Assembly: GCF_002135335.1 (NCBI RefSeq)
Contig: NZ_NEGC01000008.1
Span: 61,158 to 125,157, forward strand
Direction of reading: 5' to 3'
From: Acinetobacter sp. ANC 4470
Lineage (GTDB): Bacteria > Pseudomonadota > Gammaproteobacteria > Pseudomonadales > Moraxellaceae
DNA: 64,000 nt
Of this stretch, positions 55,694 through 64,000 are shown one piece after another (within the stretch, counting starts at the first letter, position 1; the number at the start of each line of letters is the position of its first letter). A program made the position numbers and the translations under genes. A model generated the notes under the pieces. It had not been told where the DNA came from. It was given only the letters and a program-made list of their open reading frames with translations, and did not search any database.

Positions 55694-57117
55694 TTAAACA
55701 ATACCAAACCATGTAAATGCCGCAATCGCAATAAATACTGCAACTGTTTTAATGATGGTAATTGCAAAAATGTCTTTATAAGATTGCTTATGCGTTAGCC
55801 CAGTAACCGCAAGTAATGTAATTACAGCGCCATTATGCGGTAAGGTATCCATCCCCCCTGAAGCCATGGCTACAATACGATGCATCACCTCGGGTGGAAT
55901 ATTCATTGCAAGAATTGCAGCGTTATACTGATCAGCCATAGCACTTAAAGCAATACTCATACCTCCAGAAGCGGAGCCTGTTACACCTGCTAAAACTGTC
56001 GTGGTCACAGCACCATTGACCAAAGGATTGGTAAAAGTATTCCCCAATGCATGACTAATAATTGCAAAGCCAGGTAAGGCGGCAATAATTGCACCAAAAC
56101 CATATTCAGATGCAGTGTTCATTACCGCAAGTAAAGAACCGCCAATACTCGCATTTACACCCTCTTTAAAATTGCTATAGACTCGGCGAAAATCAAATAA
56201 TATCGCTGCAATAATTCCAACAATCAACGCCAAACCAACAGCCCAAATTGCAGAAGTCTTAGCAACATCTACGGTATAATTTGCTAGACCAATTGCATTA
56301 AAATCAAAACCATTTGGATACCAAGTTTTGATGGCAGTCGATAGGTATTTATTCGTTACAGCGACTAAAATCAGTGGTACAAATGCCATAAATTGACGTA
56401 AGCCAGAACCATTTGAAAGATCATGAGAAGTATTATCTAATAATTGTTGTTCCGCAGCAGTTAATGTAATTCCCGAAGCAAAACCATCGCCATTACGTGC
56501 AGCTACACGACGACGCCATTCAAGATAGCTCAAACCTACAGCCAGAACAAAAATCGCACCTATAATTCCTAAAAATGGTGCGGCATAAATATTTGTGCCA
56601 AAGAAAGTGGTTGGGATCACGTTTTGAATTTGTGGTGTCCCTGGAAGCGCATCCATCGTAAAAGTAAATGCACCTAATGCAATTGTTCCTGGAATCAACC
56701 GCTTAGGGATATCTGCTTGTTTAAATAACTGGTTTGCAAATGGGTATACAGCAAATACAACCACAAATAAACTTACGCCACTATAGGTAAGAATTGCACC
56801 AAGAAGTACAACCGTAAGCATCGCATTTTTAGAACCAATGAGCTTAACAATCGTCTTTGCAATGGATTCTGCAATACCTGACATTTCAATGACTTTACCA
56901 AAGATCGCACCAAGCAAAAATACAAGGAAATAGTCTTTAATAAAACCAACCATTTTGGGCATAAATACGCCTGAATAAAATGGTAAAACATTTGCTGGAT
57001 TAATTAGCACTACTGCTAACAAAGCACAAATTGGTGCCATGAGAATTACAGAAAATCCTCTGTAGGCTGTATACATCAGCAGCCTAGAGAAAGTATAATT
57101 ACACCTAAGTCCCACAT
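55694..57117 (-). pseudogene. GntP family permease, apparent frameshift at codon 13
   Basis: The body is a complete GntP/gluconate-type permease: FLVFLLGAIFGKVIEMSGIAES, ALPGTPQIQNVIPT, GVTGSASGGMSIAL, MASGGMDTLPHNGAVITLL. The best start is ATG 57117 with GGAG 7 nt upstream, reading MWDLGVIILSLGC and then TGA. The permease continues in another frame (LLMYTAYRGFSVILMAP). Adding one base in GGCTGC would join them as a normal hydrophobic first helix. The alternative is a GTG at 57115 giving the charged MGLRCNYTFSR start, which is poor for a membrane helix. It is likely the 3-hydroxybutyrate importer of the cluster; it may be inactive, or the lesion may be a sequencing error. Confidence 0.75.
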
Positions 57118-57556
57118 TTTTTTACTCCATCCTTAAAGAATATATGTTCGATCCTACTTCAACATTTATTGCAGCAATATCTCAATCCATTAATATCAAA
57201 CGCTTAGATAAAAATTTAAAATGTATATTTCTTATCAATCGATATATTTATATCAATTTGAGCTTTTATAAAGCTTATAAATTAGGGCATATCTATTCAA
57301 TTTATTGACTAAACTATAATGCATTTGATTAAACTCATTCTTTCAAAATAATCATTGCGTGATCAGAAAAATTGATTAATCAAACCTTTCACATAACCTC
57401 AAAAATTTTATACAAAATAACCTTGGAAATTGAAGTTACGCTCCTTTTTTAAACTTGAAACCCTAAGCGAAATAGCAACTTTCATACGTTTAGAAAATAG
57501 TTTTTATATGCGTTTTATCTATCTTCACTTATACTCTTTTCAATCGCTTGATATTA
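57118..57556. other. Divergent promoter region between gntP and lysR
   Basis: AT-rich, gene-free DNA. As LysR-type regulators often control a divergent operon, operator sites for the regulator at 57884 are expected here, but I could not single out a T-N11-A site with confidence. Confidence 0.4.
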
Positions 57557-57772
57557 AGGTCTGTTGACATTTAATAAATGGCTTACGTTGTAGGCTAAAA
57601 TTGAGCAGTGCAAGGCATACAAGCTGGAGACTAAAGTATTTTTTGGCACTACTTCGTTCTCTTGTACAACAGTACCGTTCATCATTTAAAATGACTAAAT
57701 TTCCTATTTCACGCCTAGTGCCGCCTAAAGAACACGCATAGCTGCAAACATAGATGAATTGTCTACAGGGCC
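57557..57772. mobile_element. MITE-like element, divergent relative (216 bp)
   Basis: The left end AGGTCTGTTGACATTT matches the left end of the 278-bp elements, and the right end is the complement of GGCCCTGTAGACAATT. TA flanks both sides. The interior shares little with the 278-bp copies apart from a short region around AAATGACTAAATTT. It is best seen as a member of a related family mobilised by the same or a similar transposase. Confidence 0.65.
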
Positions 57773-57883
57773 TAATTATCGATCACATGATCAATAATTT
57801 AAAAGTCGCATTATTTTTGATGACAGCAAATAGATCTATGTATCTTAGATTTTATTCCTTTTGAAAAGTTGACTAGGTAAATC

Positions 57884-58765
57884 ATGACACTCAAACAATT
57901 AAAAGCTTTTTTAGTCCTTGCACGCACTTTAAATTATGCAAATGCAGCGGATGAACTTTGTTTGAGTCAATCTGCTTTAAGTTTAAGTATTAAAACGTTA
58001 GAAGAAGAATTGGGTGGAAAATTATTTAAACGTAATACTCGTCGTGTAGAGATTACCAGCGAAGGTCTGTCTTTAATTCCCTATGCTAAAAAGCTTTTAG
58101 CCAATTGGGAAGATATGGAAAAAGATGTTAAACAACGATTTAAACTTCATCGTGGCACATTAAATATTGCGTCCATGCCTTTCGCTACGCATGCTGTACT
58201 ACCAGCAGTCATGCATGATTTTTCAAAACTTCATCCTAATATTAGTTTCTCTATACATGATGTTACTAACGAAAAAATTATAGAAAAGGTACAAGAAGGT
58301 ATCTTTGAAATTGGTATTTGCTATGAGCCAAAACACAGTGAACAATTAACCTTTAAACTGTTATTTAAAGAGGATTTTGTCGCACTTGTACCTAAAGATC
58401 ATGTTTTAGCTAAACGAAACAGTGTGTCTATGGCGGAGTTATGCTCTTATCCTTTTATTACACTACAAAAACCGTCTATTATTCGGCATGTTATCGAACA
58501 AAATTGTATTACAAACAATTTAGTCTTAGATCTAAAAGTTGAATGTCACCAAATTAGTTCACTTTCACATTTTGTAGCCTATGGTATGGGCGTCAGTGCA
58601 ATACCAAGACATTTCCACAAATTTATAGATAAGGAACAAAATGTTTTAATTGAAATTGATGATGGCAATGTACATTTGCCTCTTGGCGTTATATATAAAA
58701 AAGATTTTGAACTTTCTAATATTTCCGCCCAATTTATTGAAATAATATTGGCTCATCATTTTTAA
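57884..58765 (+). CDS. LysR family transcriptional regulator
   Basis: A 293-aa regulator. The N-terminal winged helix-turn-helix reads MTLKQLKAFLVLARTLNYANAADELCLSQSALSLSIKTLEEELG, with the LysR-typical LFKRNTRRVEITSEG following. The C-terminal substrate domain runs from about residue 90 (NIASMPFATHAVLPAVMHDF). Its location between the gntP-bdhA operon and the CoA-transferase genes makes control of this hydroxybutyrate/acetoacetate cluster likely (inference from context). Confidence 0.92.
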   Translation: MTLKQLKAFLVLARTLNYANAADELCLSQSALSLSIKTLEEELGGKLFKRNTRRVEITSEGLSLIPYAKKLLANWEDMEKDVKQRFKLHRGTLNIASMPFATHAVLPAVMHDFSKLHPNISFSIHDVTNEKIIEKVQEGIFEIGICYEPKHSEQLTFKLLFKEDFVALVPKDHVLAKRNSVSMAELCSYPFITLQKPSIIRHVIEQNCITNNLVLDLKVECHQISSLSHFVAYGMGVSAIPRHFHKFIDKEQNVLIEIDDGNVHLPLGVIYKKDFELSNISAQFIEIILAHHF

Positions 58766-59068
58766 ATCATATAAATATTCAGTTTAGCCATTTACACAGG
58801 AAATATTTAGCTTTGATTCTACAAAGCAGCTATCTAAATCCACTCCTAAAGCTTTAAATATCAATAAATCAATCACAAAACTAGACGTCCACCATTTCAT
58901 CTCTAAAAGCTTCAAATTTTTTAAAATCTACTCGCAACTATTCCTCTGTATTTACAAAAGCCAACGAGATTAATGAGTTTTTTTTATTACACGTTAAAAA
59001 CATTCAATTTCTAAAAGACCTACTCATTGCTAATAATAAAATACGCAAATGGACATAAGGTTAAAAGG
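58766..59068. other. Gene-free stretch before the CoA-transferase operon
   Basis: About 300 bp, AT-rich, with no frame, repeat or RNA gene I can support. It should contain the promoter of the CoA-transferase genes. Confidence 0.4.
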
Positions 59069-59773
59069 ATGAATAAGGTCGCAGCAAATGCTCAAGAAGC
59101 GTTAGCAGATATTGTTAATAATAATCAAACTATAGCTGTTGGTGGTTTTGGTTTATGTGGAATTCCTGAAGCACTGATTGACGCATTAAAAGATACTGGC
59201 GTTAAAGGCTTAACCTGTATTTCAAATAATGCAGGCATTGATGATTTTGGTTTAGGTAAGTTACTAAAAACCAAGCAGATCAAAAAAATGATTGCTTCAT
59301 ATGTCGGTGAAAACAAAGAATTTGAACGTCAATATCTCAATGGCGAACTTGAAGTTGAACTGACACCACAAGGAACACTGGCTGAAAAATTACGTTCAGG
59401 TGGTGCAGGTATTCCAGCTTTCTTTACTCAAACAGGTGTAGGTACGCTCATTGCCGAAGGTAAAGAAACCCGTGAATTTAAAGGTAAAGAATATATTTTA
59501 GAACATTCTTTAACAGCGGATGTCGCTTTAGTTAAAGCTTATAAAGCAGACAAAGCTGGCAATTTAGTGTTCCGAAAAACTGCACGTAACTTTAATCCTG
59601 AATGCGCTGTTGCAGGTAAATTCACTGTGGTCGAAGTGGAACAGATCGTAGAGGTTGGTGAAATCGACCCTGATGATATCCATCTCCCAGGGATTTACGT
59701 CAACCGTATTGTACTAAATGCAACGCCTGAAAAGCGTATTGAACAACTGACTTTAAAAGCAGCGGAGGCTTAA
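59069..59773 (+). CDS. scoA: 3-oxoacid CoA-transferase subunit A
   Basis: A 234-aa alpha subunit of the SCOT/AtoD class. [16 protein letters not shown] carries the family glycine motif, then [11 protein letters not shown], and the conserved [15 protein letters not shown] and [16 protein letters not shown] blocks. With subunit B it moves CoA from succinyl-CoA (or an acyl-CoA) to acetoacetate. ATG 59069 follows AAGG 8 nt upstream; the frame's earlier ATG adds 14 residues not typical of the family. The B gene starts 3 bp after its stop. Confidence 0.92.
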   Translation: MNKVAANAQEALADIVNNNQTIAVGGFGLCGIPEALIDALKDTGVKGLTCISNNAGIDDFGLGKLLKTKQIKKMIASYVGENKEFERQYLNGELEVELTPQGTLAEKLRSGGAGIPAFFTQTGVGTLIAEGKETREFKGKEYILEHSLTADVALVKAYKADKAGNLVFRKTARNFNPECAVAGKFTVVEVEQIVEVGEIDPDDIHLPGIYVNRIVLNATPEKRIEQLTLKAAEA

Positions 59774-59776
59774 ATT

Positions 59777-60424
59777 ATGGCTTGGACACGTAATGAAATG
59801 GCGCAGCGCGCAGCACTTGAGCTTGAAGATGGTTTTTATGTGAATTTGGGGATTGGCTTGCCGACCCTTGTTGCAAACTATCTTCCAGAAGGCATTAGTG
59901 TTTGGTTACAGTCGGAAAATGGTTTATTGGGCATTGATGAATTCCCTACAGCTGAGACTGTCGATGCAGACTTAATCAATGCAGGTAAACAAACGGTAAC
60001 AGCACGCAAAGGCGCAGCATTTTTTTCCAGTTCAGAATCCTTTGCCATGATTCGTGGTGGTCATATCAACATTGCTATTTTGGGTGCAATGGAAGTTTCC
60101 CAAACGGGTGACCTTGCCAACTGGATGATTCCAGGCAAGAAAGTCAAAGGTATGGGAGGTGCAATGGATCTGGTTGCTGGCGTACAAAAAGTGGTTGTCC
60201 TGATGGAACACAATGCCAAAGATGGTAGCCCAAAAGTTGTTAATCAATGTAGCCTCCCTTTAACGGGTAAAGGTGTTGTGAATCGTGTGATTACTGATTT
60301 AGGCGTAATGGATATTACGACTGAGGGCATCAAACTAATTGAACTGGCTAAAGATGTTTCACTTGAGCAAATGAAAGCTGCGACGGGTGTAGAACTAATT
60401 ACCACTGAATTAAAGGTCGCTTAA
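59777..60424 (+). CDS. scoB: 3-oxoacid CoA-transferase subunit B
   Basis: A 215-aa beta subunit. The catalytic glutamate lies in [13 protein letters not shown], after [18 protein letters not shown], followed by the oxyanion segment [23 protein letters not shown] and the C-terminal [14 protein letters not shown]. It completes the acetoacetate-activating enzyme with the preceding subunit. The GCGGAGG before the ATG lies in the end of subunit A, so translation is coupled. Confidence 0.93.
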   Translation: MAWTRNEMAQRAALELEDGFYVNLGIGLPTLVANYLPEGISVWLQSENGLLGIDEFPTAETVDADLINAGKQTVTARKGAAFFSSSESFAMIRGGHINIAILGAMEVSQTGDLANWMIPGKKVKGMGGAMDLVAGVQKVVVLMEHNAKDGSPKVVNQCSLPLTGKGVVNRVITDLGVMDITTEGIKLIELAKDVSLEQMKAATGVELITTELKVA

Positions 60425-60525
60425 GACTGAAAATTTTTCTAAAAAATTAGAGTAGCTTCGGCTGCTTTGATTTTATCAATACACAAAAAGATATTCGTAA
60501 TTCAAATAAATACGGAAATATAAAA

Positions 60526-61704
60526 ATGGAAAATATTGTAATCGTAGCTGCTAGTCGTACTGCCATGGGAAGCTTTCAAGGAAGCTTGGCAAGTTTAACT
60601 GCTCCAGATTTAGGTGCAGTTGCCATTCAAAAAGCAATTGAACAAGCCAATATCCCTATCAATGATATTGATGAAGTCATTATGGGTTGTGTTTTACCTG
60701 CGGGTTTAAAGCAAGGGCCTGCACGTCAAGCAATGCGTAAAGCTGGACTTCCAGACCATATTGGTGCAACCACAATTAATAAGGTGTGTGGTTCGGGCAT
60801 GAAAGCAGCCATGCAAGCAAGTGATGCAATTAAAGCAGGTAGCGCAAGTATTGTCGTTGTTGGTGGTATGGAATCAATGACCAATGCACCTTACCTACTC
60901 CCTAAAGCCCGCACTGGTTATCGTATGGGACATGGTCAAGTGTTAGACCACATGTTTTTAGACGGTTTGGAAGATGCCGGTACAGGTCGTGCAATGGGTA
61001 CTTTTGCCCAAGAAATGGCTGATAAAAAAGGTTATACACGTGAACAAATGGATGAGTTTGCAATCCGCTCATTGACTCGCGCACAAAAAGCCATTCAAGA
61101 AGGTTATTTCAAAGCTGAAATTGTGCCCATCACTGTATCAACCCGTAAAGGTGATGTCGTTGTAGAACAGGATGAAAATCCTGCCAATGCAAAAATTGAT
61201 AAAATTCCAACACTACGCCCTGCTTTTGCTAAAGATGGTACGGTCACTGCGGCAAATTCTAGCTCTATTAGCGATGGTGCGTCTGCATTGGTCATCACCT
61301 CTGAAACAGAAGCACATAAGCGTGGTTTAAAAGCTTTAGCTGTGATTAAAGCCTATGCCACAAACTCACAACTTCCAGAAGAGTTTACGATTGCACCCGT
61401 CGGCGCAATTGAAAAAGTATTGAAACAGACGGGATGGAATACAGCTGATGTCGATCTTTGGGAAGTCAATGAAGCCTTTGCAATGGTCACCATGGCTGCA
61501 ATTGATGCATTTAAGCTTGATCCTGAAAAAGTGAATGTCAATGGCGGTGCTTGTGCGCTTGGTCACCCACTGGGTTCTTCAGGTTCGCGTATTATTGTAA
61601 CGCTGATTTATGCACTAAAGCGTTTAGGTAAAACTAAAGGTATTGCAGCGCTTTGCATTGGTGGTGGCGAAGCAACGGCTATTGCAATCGAACTACGTCC
61701 ATAA
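60526..61704 (+). CDS. Acetyl-CoA C-acetyltransferase (thiolase II)
   Basis: A 392-aa thiolase. Active-site residues are seen as the nucleophilic Cys in NKVCGSGMKAAMQ, the HxxG-type ALGHPLGSSGSRI, and the second Cys in AALCIGGGEATAIAIE. WEVNEAFAMV is the NEAF motif. It cleaves acetoacetyl-CoA to two acetyl-CoA and completes the route from 3-hydroxybutyrate; the length and context favour a short-chain biosynthetic/degradative thiolase such as AtoB or PhaA. It lies 101 bp after subunit B, likely in the same unit. Confidence 0.93.
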   Translation: MENIVIVAASRTAMGSFQGSLASLTAPDLGAVAIQKAIEQANIPINDIDEVIMGCVLPAGLKQGPARQAMRKAGLPDHIGATTINKVCGSGMKAAMQASDAIKAGSASIVVVGGMESMTNAPYLLPKARTGYRMGHGQVLDHMFLDGLEDAGTGRAMGTFAQEMADKKGYTREQMDEFAIRSLTRAQKAIQEGYFKAEIVPITVSTRKGDVVVEQDENPANAKIDKIPTLRPAFAKDGTVTAANSSSISDGASALVITSETEAHKRGLKALAVIKAYATNSQLPEEFTIAPVGAIEKVLKQTGWNTADVDLWEVNEAFAMVTMAAIDAFKLDPEKVNVNGGACALGHPLGSSGSRIIVTLIYALKRLGKTKGIAALCIGGGEATAIAIELRP

Positions 61705-61764
61705 TTTCATAAGCAAAGAAGTCATGGGGGGCAGCTTTCATGAAACGCACCCAGAGCAGCATTT

Positions 61765-61791
61765 GAGACAGCTTAAAAATAAAGCTGTCTC
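61765..61791. terminator. Hairpin downstream of the thiolase gene
   Basis: GAGACAGCTT and AAGCTGTCTC form a perfect 10-bp stem with a 7-nt loop, 60 bp after the stop. No T run follows on the forward strand. Confidence 0.5.
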
Positions 61792-61978
61792 ATGTCTAAG
61801 TTACTGAAAAGCAGTCCAAGTTCTCCCCCATATCCACATTTAATATAAAACTTGGATATGGGGTCTACCTAATTCTGTAAACTTGAACTAAGTATTATTT
61901 AAAGCTTAACAATATTTAAACCTTAATAATATTGATTCGTATATTTAAAAGCAGACTATTTTGATGTTTTTAATCTGA

Positions 61979-62161
61979 TCAAAAACTAAATCCAATATTT
62001 AGATTCACACGATACATCCATTTTTCACTATTTTCAGACGTTGCAGATGTAAAGCCTGTGCCATTGGTTGCACCACCAATAATATTGGCATTTTTACCCC
62101 ACGTATAATCTGCCCACACCATAAAAGGAAATGCATTGAACAATGCCCCTGTGGTATTCAT
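61979..62161 (-). pseudogene. C-terminal fragment of an outer-membrane beta-barrel protein
   Basis: A 60-codon reverse frame whose end, KWMYRVNLNIGFSF, has the alternating pattern and terminal Phe of a barrel's last strand. FPFMVWADYTWGKN looks like an earlier strand. A stop lies four codons before the first ATG and the upstream DNA is not coding, so this is a remnant that starts abruptly near 62165. The porin family cannot be named. Confidence 0.55.
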
Positions 62162-62435
62162 TTGTGAGGCTGCTCAGTCACTGCGTTCTTTATCTAAAAA
62201 AATATAATCATTATAAAAACGAATCGATTTTAGAAATATGGTGTATTTATTTTAGATTACAAGCTATACCGTTAGAAATTATTTAATGCAGAATGAAAAA
62301 CAAAATAGTGCAAAATAAGCCAAAAACTTACATTAACCGTGTATCCCTTGAGTTCAATTTTTATTAAAGGATACACACAGGGATACATGGAAAGAAACAC
62401 TATATGCTTTTATGTTTGGTTATGTTCAGGCATAA
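62162..62435. other. Gene-free stretch with an inverted repeat
   Basis: TGTATCCCT (62340-62348) is complementary to AGGGATACA (62379-62387), with a TGAGTTCAATT stretch between that also occurs, inverted, in the attachment scar near 62530. The region contains no gene. It may belong to a lost integrated element. Confidence 0.4.
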
Positions 62436-62468
62436 AAAAGGCTTAACCCCTTTAGGATTAAGCCTTTT
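62436..62468. terminator. Terminator downstream of the attachment scar (reverse strand)
   Basis: AAAAGGCTTAA and TTAAGCCTTTT form an 11-bp stem with a loop of about 11 nt, ending in a T run on the reverse strand. It lies about 45 bp past the tRNA-like CCA end at 62512, as expected for the terminator of a tmRNA or tRNA gene. Confidence 0.75.
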
Positions 62469-62511
62469 AGTTCCAAAACTAGGCATATTTTGCCATGTTT
62501 GGGAAGGTATT

Positions 62512-62534
62512 TGGTGGAGGTGGCGTCAATTGAA
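62512..62534 (-). other. tmRNA/tRNA 3'-end-like attachment-site scar
   Basis: Read on the reverse strand, TTCAATTGACGCC followed by ACCTCCACCA has the form of a T-loop (TTCAAnn), T-stem 3' arm, acceptor 3' strand and CCA. The matching 5' parts of the RNA are absent upstream. Such 3' ends are the usual att core of integrases that target tmRNA or tRNA genes; this copy looks like the distal att of an integrated element. The assignment to ssrA rather than a tRNA is a guess. Confidence 0.55.
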
Positions 62535-62584
62535 CTCAAACTCCAACCAATTCATTCTAAAGCTATTTTATTGAATAAAAAAAT

Positions 62585-62614
62585 TCATTGACCCAATTTT
62601 GACCCAAATCTAAT
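62585..62614 (-). pseudogene. Last codons of a tyrosine integrase
   Basis: The reverse frame reads IRFGSKLGQ and stop, a typical C-terminal end of phage-type integrases, preceded directly by a stop codon. Only about nine codons remain, 50 bp from the attachment scar, the usual position of an integrase end. Confidence 0.4.
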
Positions 62615-62776
62615 TTATTGCATTGAATCACTTGCAAAGTCTTGTTCAAATCCTAAGACAGGATTTGAACTTAACAAAATATTAGCACATCGTAACCCAA
62701 CAATAAAAGCTATGTTATATCGTTTCATTTTTTTGCTTTTGTTTTTCCTGTATCATCATCAGATAAACTTGTATTC

Positions 62777-63520
62777 ATGGATAAGGTAATGTTTGAGATT
62801 ATTGATGATTTAAAAAATAAACTAGATCAGCATCGCCCTCTTGCACCTGCCATTGTTAAAAACTTACAAGAAGACCTGATTGTCCGCTGGACTTATCATT
62901 CAAATGCGATTGAAGGTAATACGCTTACCCTCCTAGAAACTAAAGTTGTTCTAGAAGGTATCACGGTTGGTGGAAAAGCATTAAGAGAACATTTTGAAGC
63001 GATTAATCATCGTAATGCAATTTACTACGTAGAAGATATTATCAAAAAAGAAGAGTCATTTTCTGAATGGCAAATTCGCAATATTCATCAACTTATTTTA
63101 AAAAATATTGATGATGACAATGCAGGTCGTTATCGTCAACTAAATGTACTGATCTCAGGTGCGACATCTACCCCACCGGATTACACTTTACTCAATGACA
63201 AAATGGCTCAGTTTATTGATTGGTATAATTCTGAAGCAAACAAATTACACCCTATTGAACGTGCTGCTAAAGTTCATGCTGATTTTGTCGGTATTCATCC
63301 TTTTATTGATGGTAACGGCCGTACCTCTCGTTTACTCATGAATTTGGAATTAATGAAAGCTGGTTATCCACCTTGCGTCATTACTGTTGAAAATAGATTG
63401 GCTTACTATGAAGCGCTTGATCAATGGATGGCTTATGGTAAGACTGATACTTTCATCAAATTAGTCGCTGAAGCCGTGTTAGAAGGCTTTAAGCCTTATC
63501 AGGTTGTTTTGGGGATTTAG
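62777..63520 (+). CDS. Fic/DOC family protein, class II (self-inhibited)
   Basis: A 247-aa protein with the complete Fic motif GIHPFIDGNGRTSRLLMN (HPFx[D/E]GNGR) and an N-terminal inhibitory helix SNAIEGNTLT matching the (S/T)xxxE(G/N) consensus of class II Fic proteins. The flap region TSTPPDYTLLNDKM fits target docking. Such enzymes transfer AMP to proteins, often autoinhibited until needed. No separate antitoxin is required or seen. It lies next to integrase and attachment-site remnants, so it is probably cargo of a former island. ATG 62777 is used; 62789 is possible. Confidence 0.9.
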   Translation: MDKVMFEIIDDLKNKLDQHRPLAPAIVKNLQEDLIVRWTYHSNAIEGNTLTLLETKVVLEGITVGGKALREHFEAINHRNAIYYVEDIIKKEESFSEWQIRNIHQLILKNIDDDNAGRYRQLNVLISGATSTPPDYTLLNDKMAQFIDWYNSEANKLHPIERAAKVHADFVGIHPFIDGNGRTSRLLMNLELMKAGYPPCVITVENRLAYYEALDQWMAYGKTDTFIKLVAEAVLEGFKPYQVVLGI

Positions 63521-63578
63521 TTTTTCCGCCAATTAATCTTATATCGATTAATTTCTAAGTAAAATTATTCCTAAAATA

Positions 63579-63609
63579 CAAACGCCCGATGAAATTCATC
63601 AAGCGTTTG
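63579..63609. terminator. Hairpin between fic and prpC
   Basis: CAAACGC and GCGTTTG enclose a second stem GATGAAATTCATC between convergent genes. There is no strong T run on either strand. Confidence 0.6.
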
Positions 63610-63669
63610 ATTGAAATAAGTGTCAACTTATTTCATGACTATAAATTCTAAACTGGCTGCATTATTTTA

Positions 63670-64000
63670 TTACGCGGCAGAACGCTCAGTAATAGGTACA
63701 ACTTTACGCAGTTCAGGCCCTGTATAATCCGCACTTGGACGAATAATACGGTTATCCGCGCGCTGTTCCATCACATGTGCCGCCCAACCTGTGACACGGC
63801 TCATCACGAAGATTGGCGTGAACAGCTTCGTTGCAATATCCATGAAGTGATACGCTGAAGCATGAAAGAAGTCGGCATTACAGAATAATTTTTTCTCACG
63901 CCACATCACTTCTTCACAACGTACTGACACTGGATAAAGTACCGTATCACCTACATCTTTCGCCAAGCGTTCTGCCCAGATTTTGATGATGCCATTACGT
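63670..64000 (-). CDS. prpC: 2-methylcitrate synthase, 5' end outside window
   Basis: The C-terminal ~109 residues of a citrate-synthase fold enzyme; the frame is open to the right edge (RNGIIKIWAERLAKDVGD...). FHASAYHFMDIATKLFTPIFVMSRVTGWAAHVMEQRADNRIIRP, cited here only by its key parts LFTPIFVMSR and GWAAHVMEQR, includes the catalytic-region Arg residues of the family. The terminus PELRKVVPITERSAA matches PrpC rather than GltA. It condenses propionyl-CoA with oxaloacetate in the methylcitrate cycle. Confidence 0.9.
   Translation of the reverse strand, partial: RNGIIKIWAERLAKDVGDTVLYPVSVRCEEVMWREKKLFCNADFFHASAYHFMDIATKLFTPIFVMSRVTGWAAHVMEQRADNRIIRPSADYTGPELRKVVPITERSAA

Noticed and set aside
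58557..62161. Reverse frames within the CoA-transferase and thiolase genes
   Set aside because: They are shadows of strongly conserved forward genes and lack start signals.

Overview
The window looks like a chromosomal segment of an Acinetobacter species, probably not A. baumannii. The evidence is moderate-to-low GC with AT-rich intergenic DNA, an mlaFEDCB-dxs-ribA-hemF-aroE core set with Acinetobacter-like protein sequences, and recognisable orthologues of the Acinetobacter pumps AbeM (MATE) and CraA (MFS). This is family recognition by eye; no search was run.

Layout. 1-14.4 kb is core: a DAACS symporter (cut by the left edge), tesB, plsB, a YeeZ-like SDR, recG-comF, a Nudix/LOG pair, corA and the complete mla operon for phospholipid trafficking. 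14.8-24 kb holds a DEAD-box RNA helicase with a long repetitive RG/D-rich tail and a structured leader, suhB, dxs, ribA, hemF and aroE. 24-41 kb mixes core and lineage-specific genes: a large unrecognised lipoprotein, an acyl-CoA dehydrogenase, an AT-rich acyltransferase, hemW, abeM, an ABC1 kinase-like gene, crcB, a HopJ-like gene, two related envelope proteins around a methyltransferase, an orphan ParA, an AI-2E permease and sodC. 41-50 kb carries a YccS-like FUSC protein, craA, a lone AbiH-type abortive-infection gene, an FAD-linked dehydrogenase and a MarC protein.

50-62 kb is the most plastic part. A Fur-boxed IutA-like siderophore receptor lies between a decayed IS1595-type element and a frameshifted IS481-type element. 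The IS481-type element has cut a carnitine-dehydrogenase-like gene down to its first ~106 codons. Next comes a ketone-body/3-hydroxybutyrate catabolic cluster: bdhA, a GntP-type permease that appears frameshifted at codon 13, a LysR regulator, CoA-transferase subunits A and B, and acetyl-CoA acetyltransferase. Together these would import 3-hydroxybutyrate, oxidise it to acetoacetate, activate it with CoA and cleave it to acetyl-CoA.

62-64 kb has an outer-membrane protein remnant, a tmRNA/tRNA 3'-end-like attachment scar with the last codons of an integrase, a class II Fic gene, and prpC running off the right edge.

Two 278-bp copies of a TA-flanked inverted-repeat element (about 96% identical by hand count) and one 216-bp relative form a MITE-like family. 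One copy separates ribA from its terminator and another ends 20 bp before abeM. No CRISPR array, rRNA or complete tRNA was seen.
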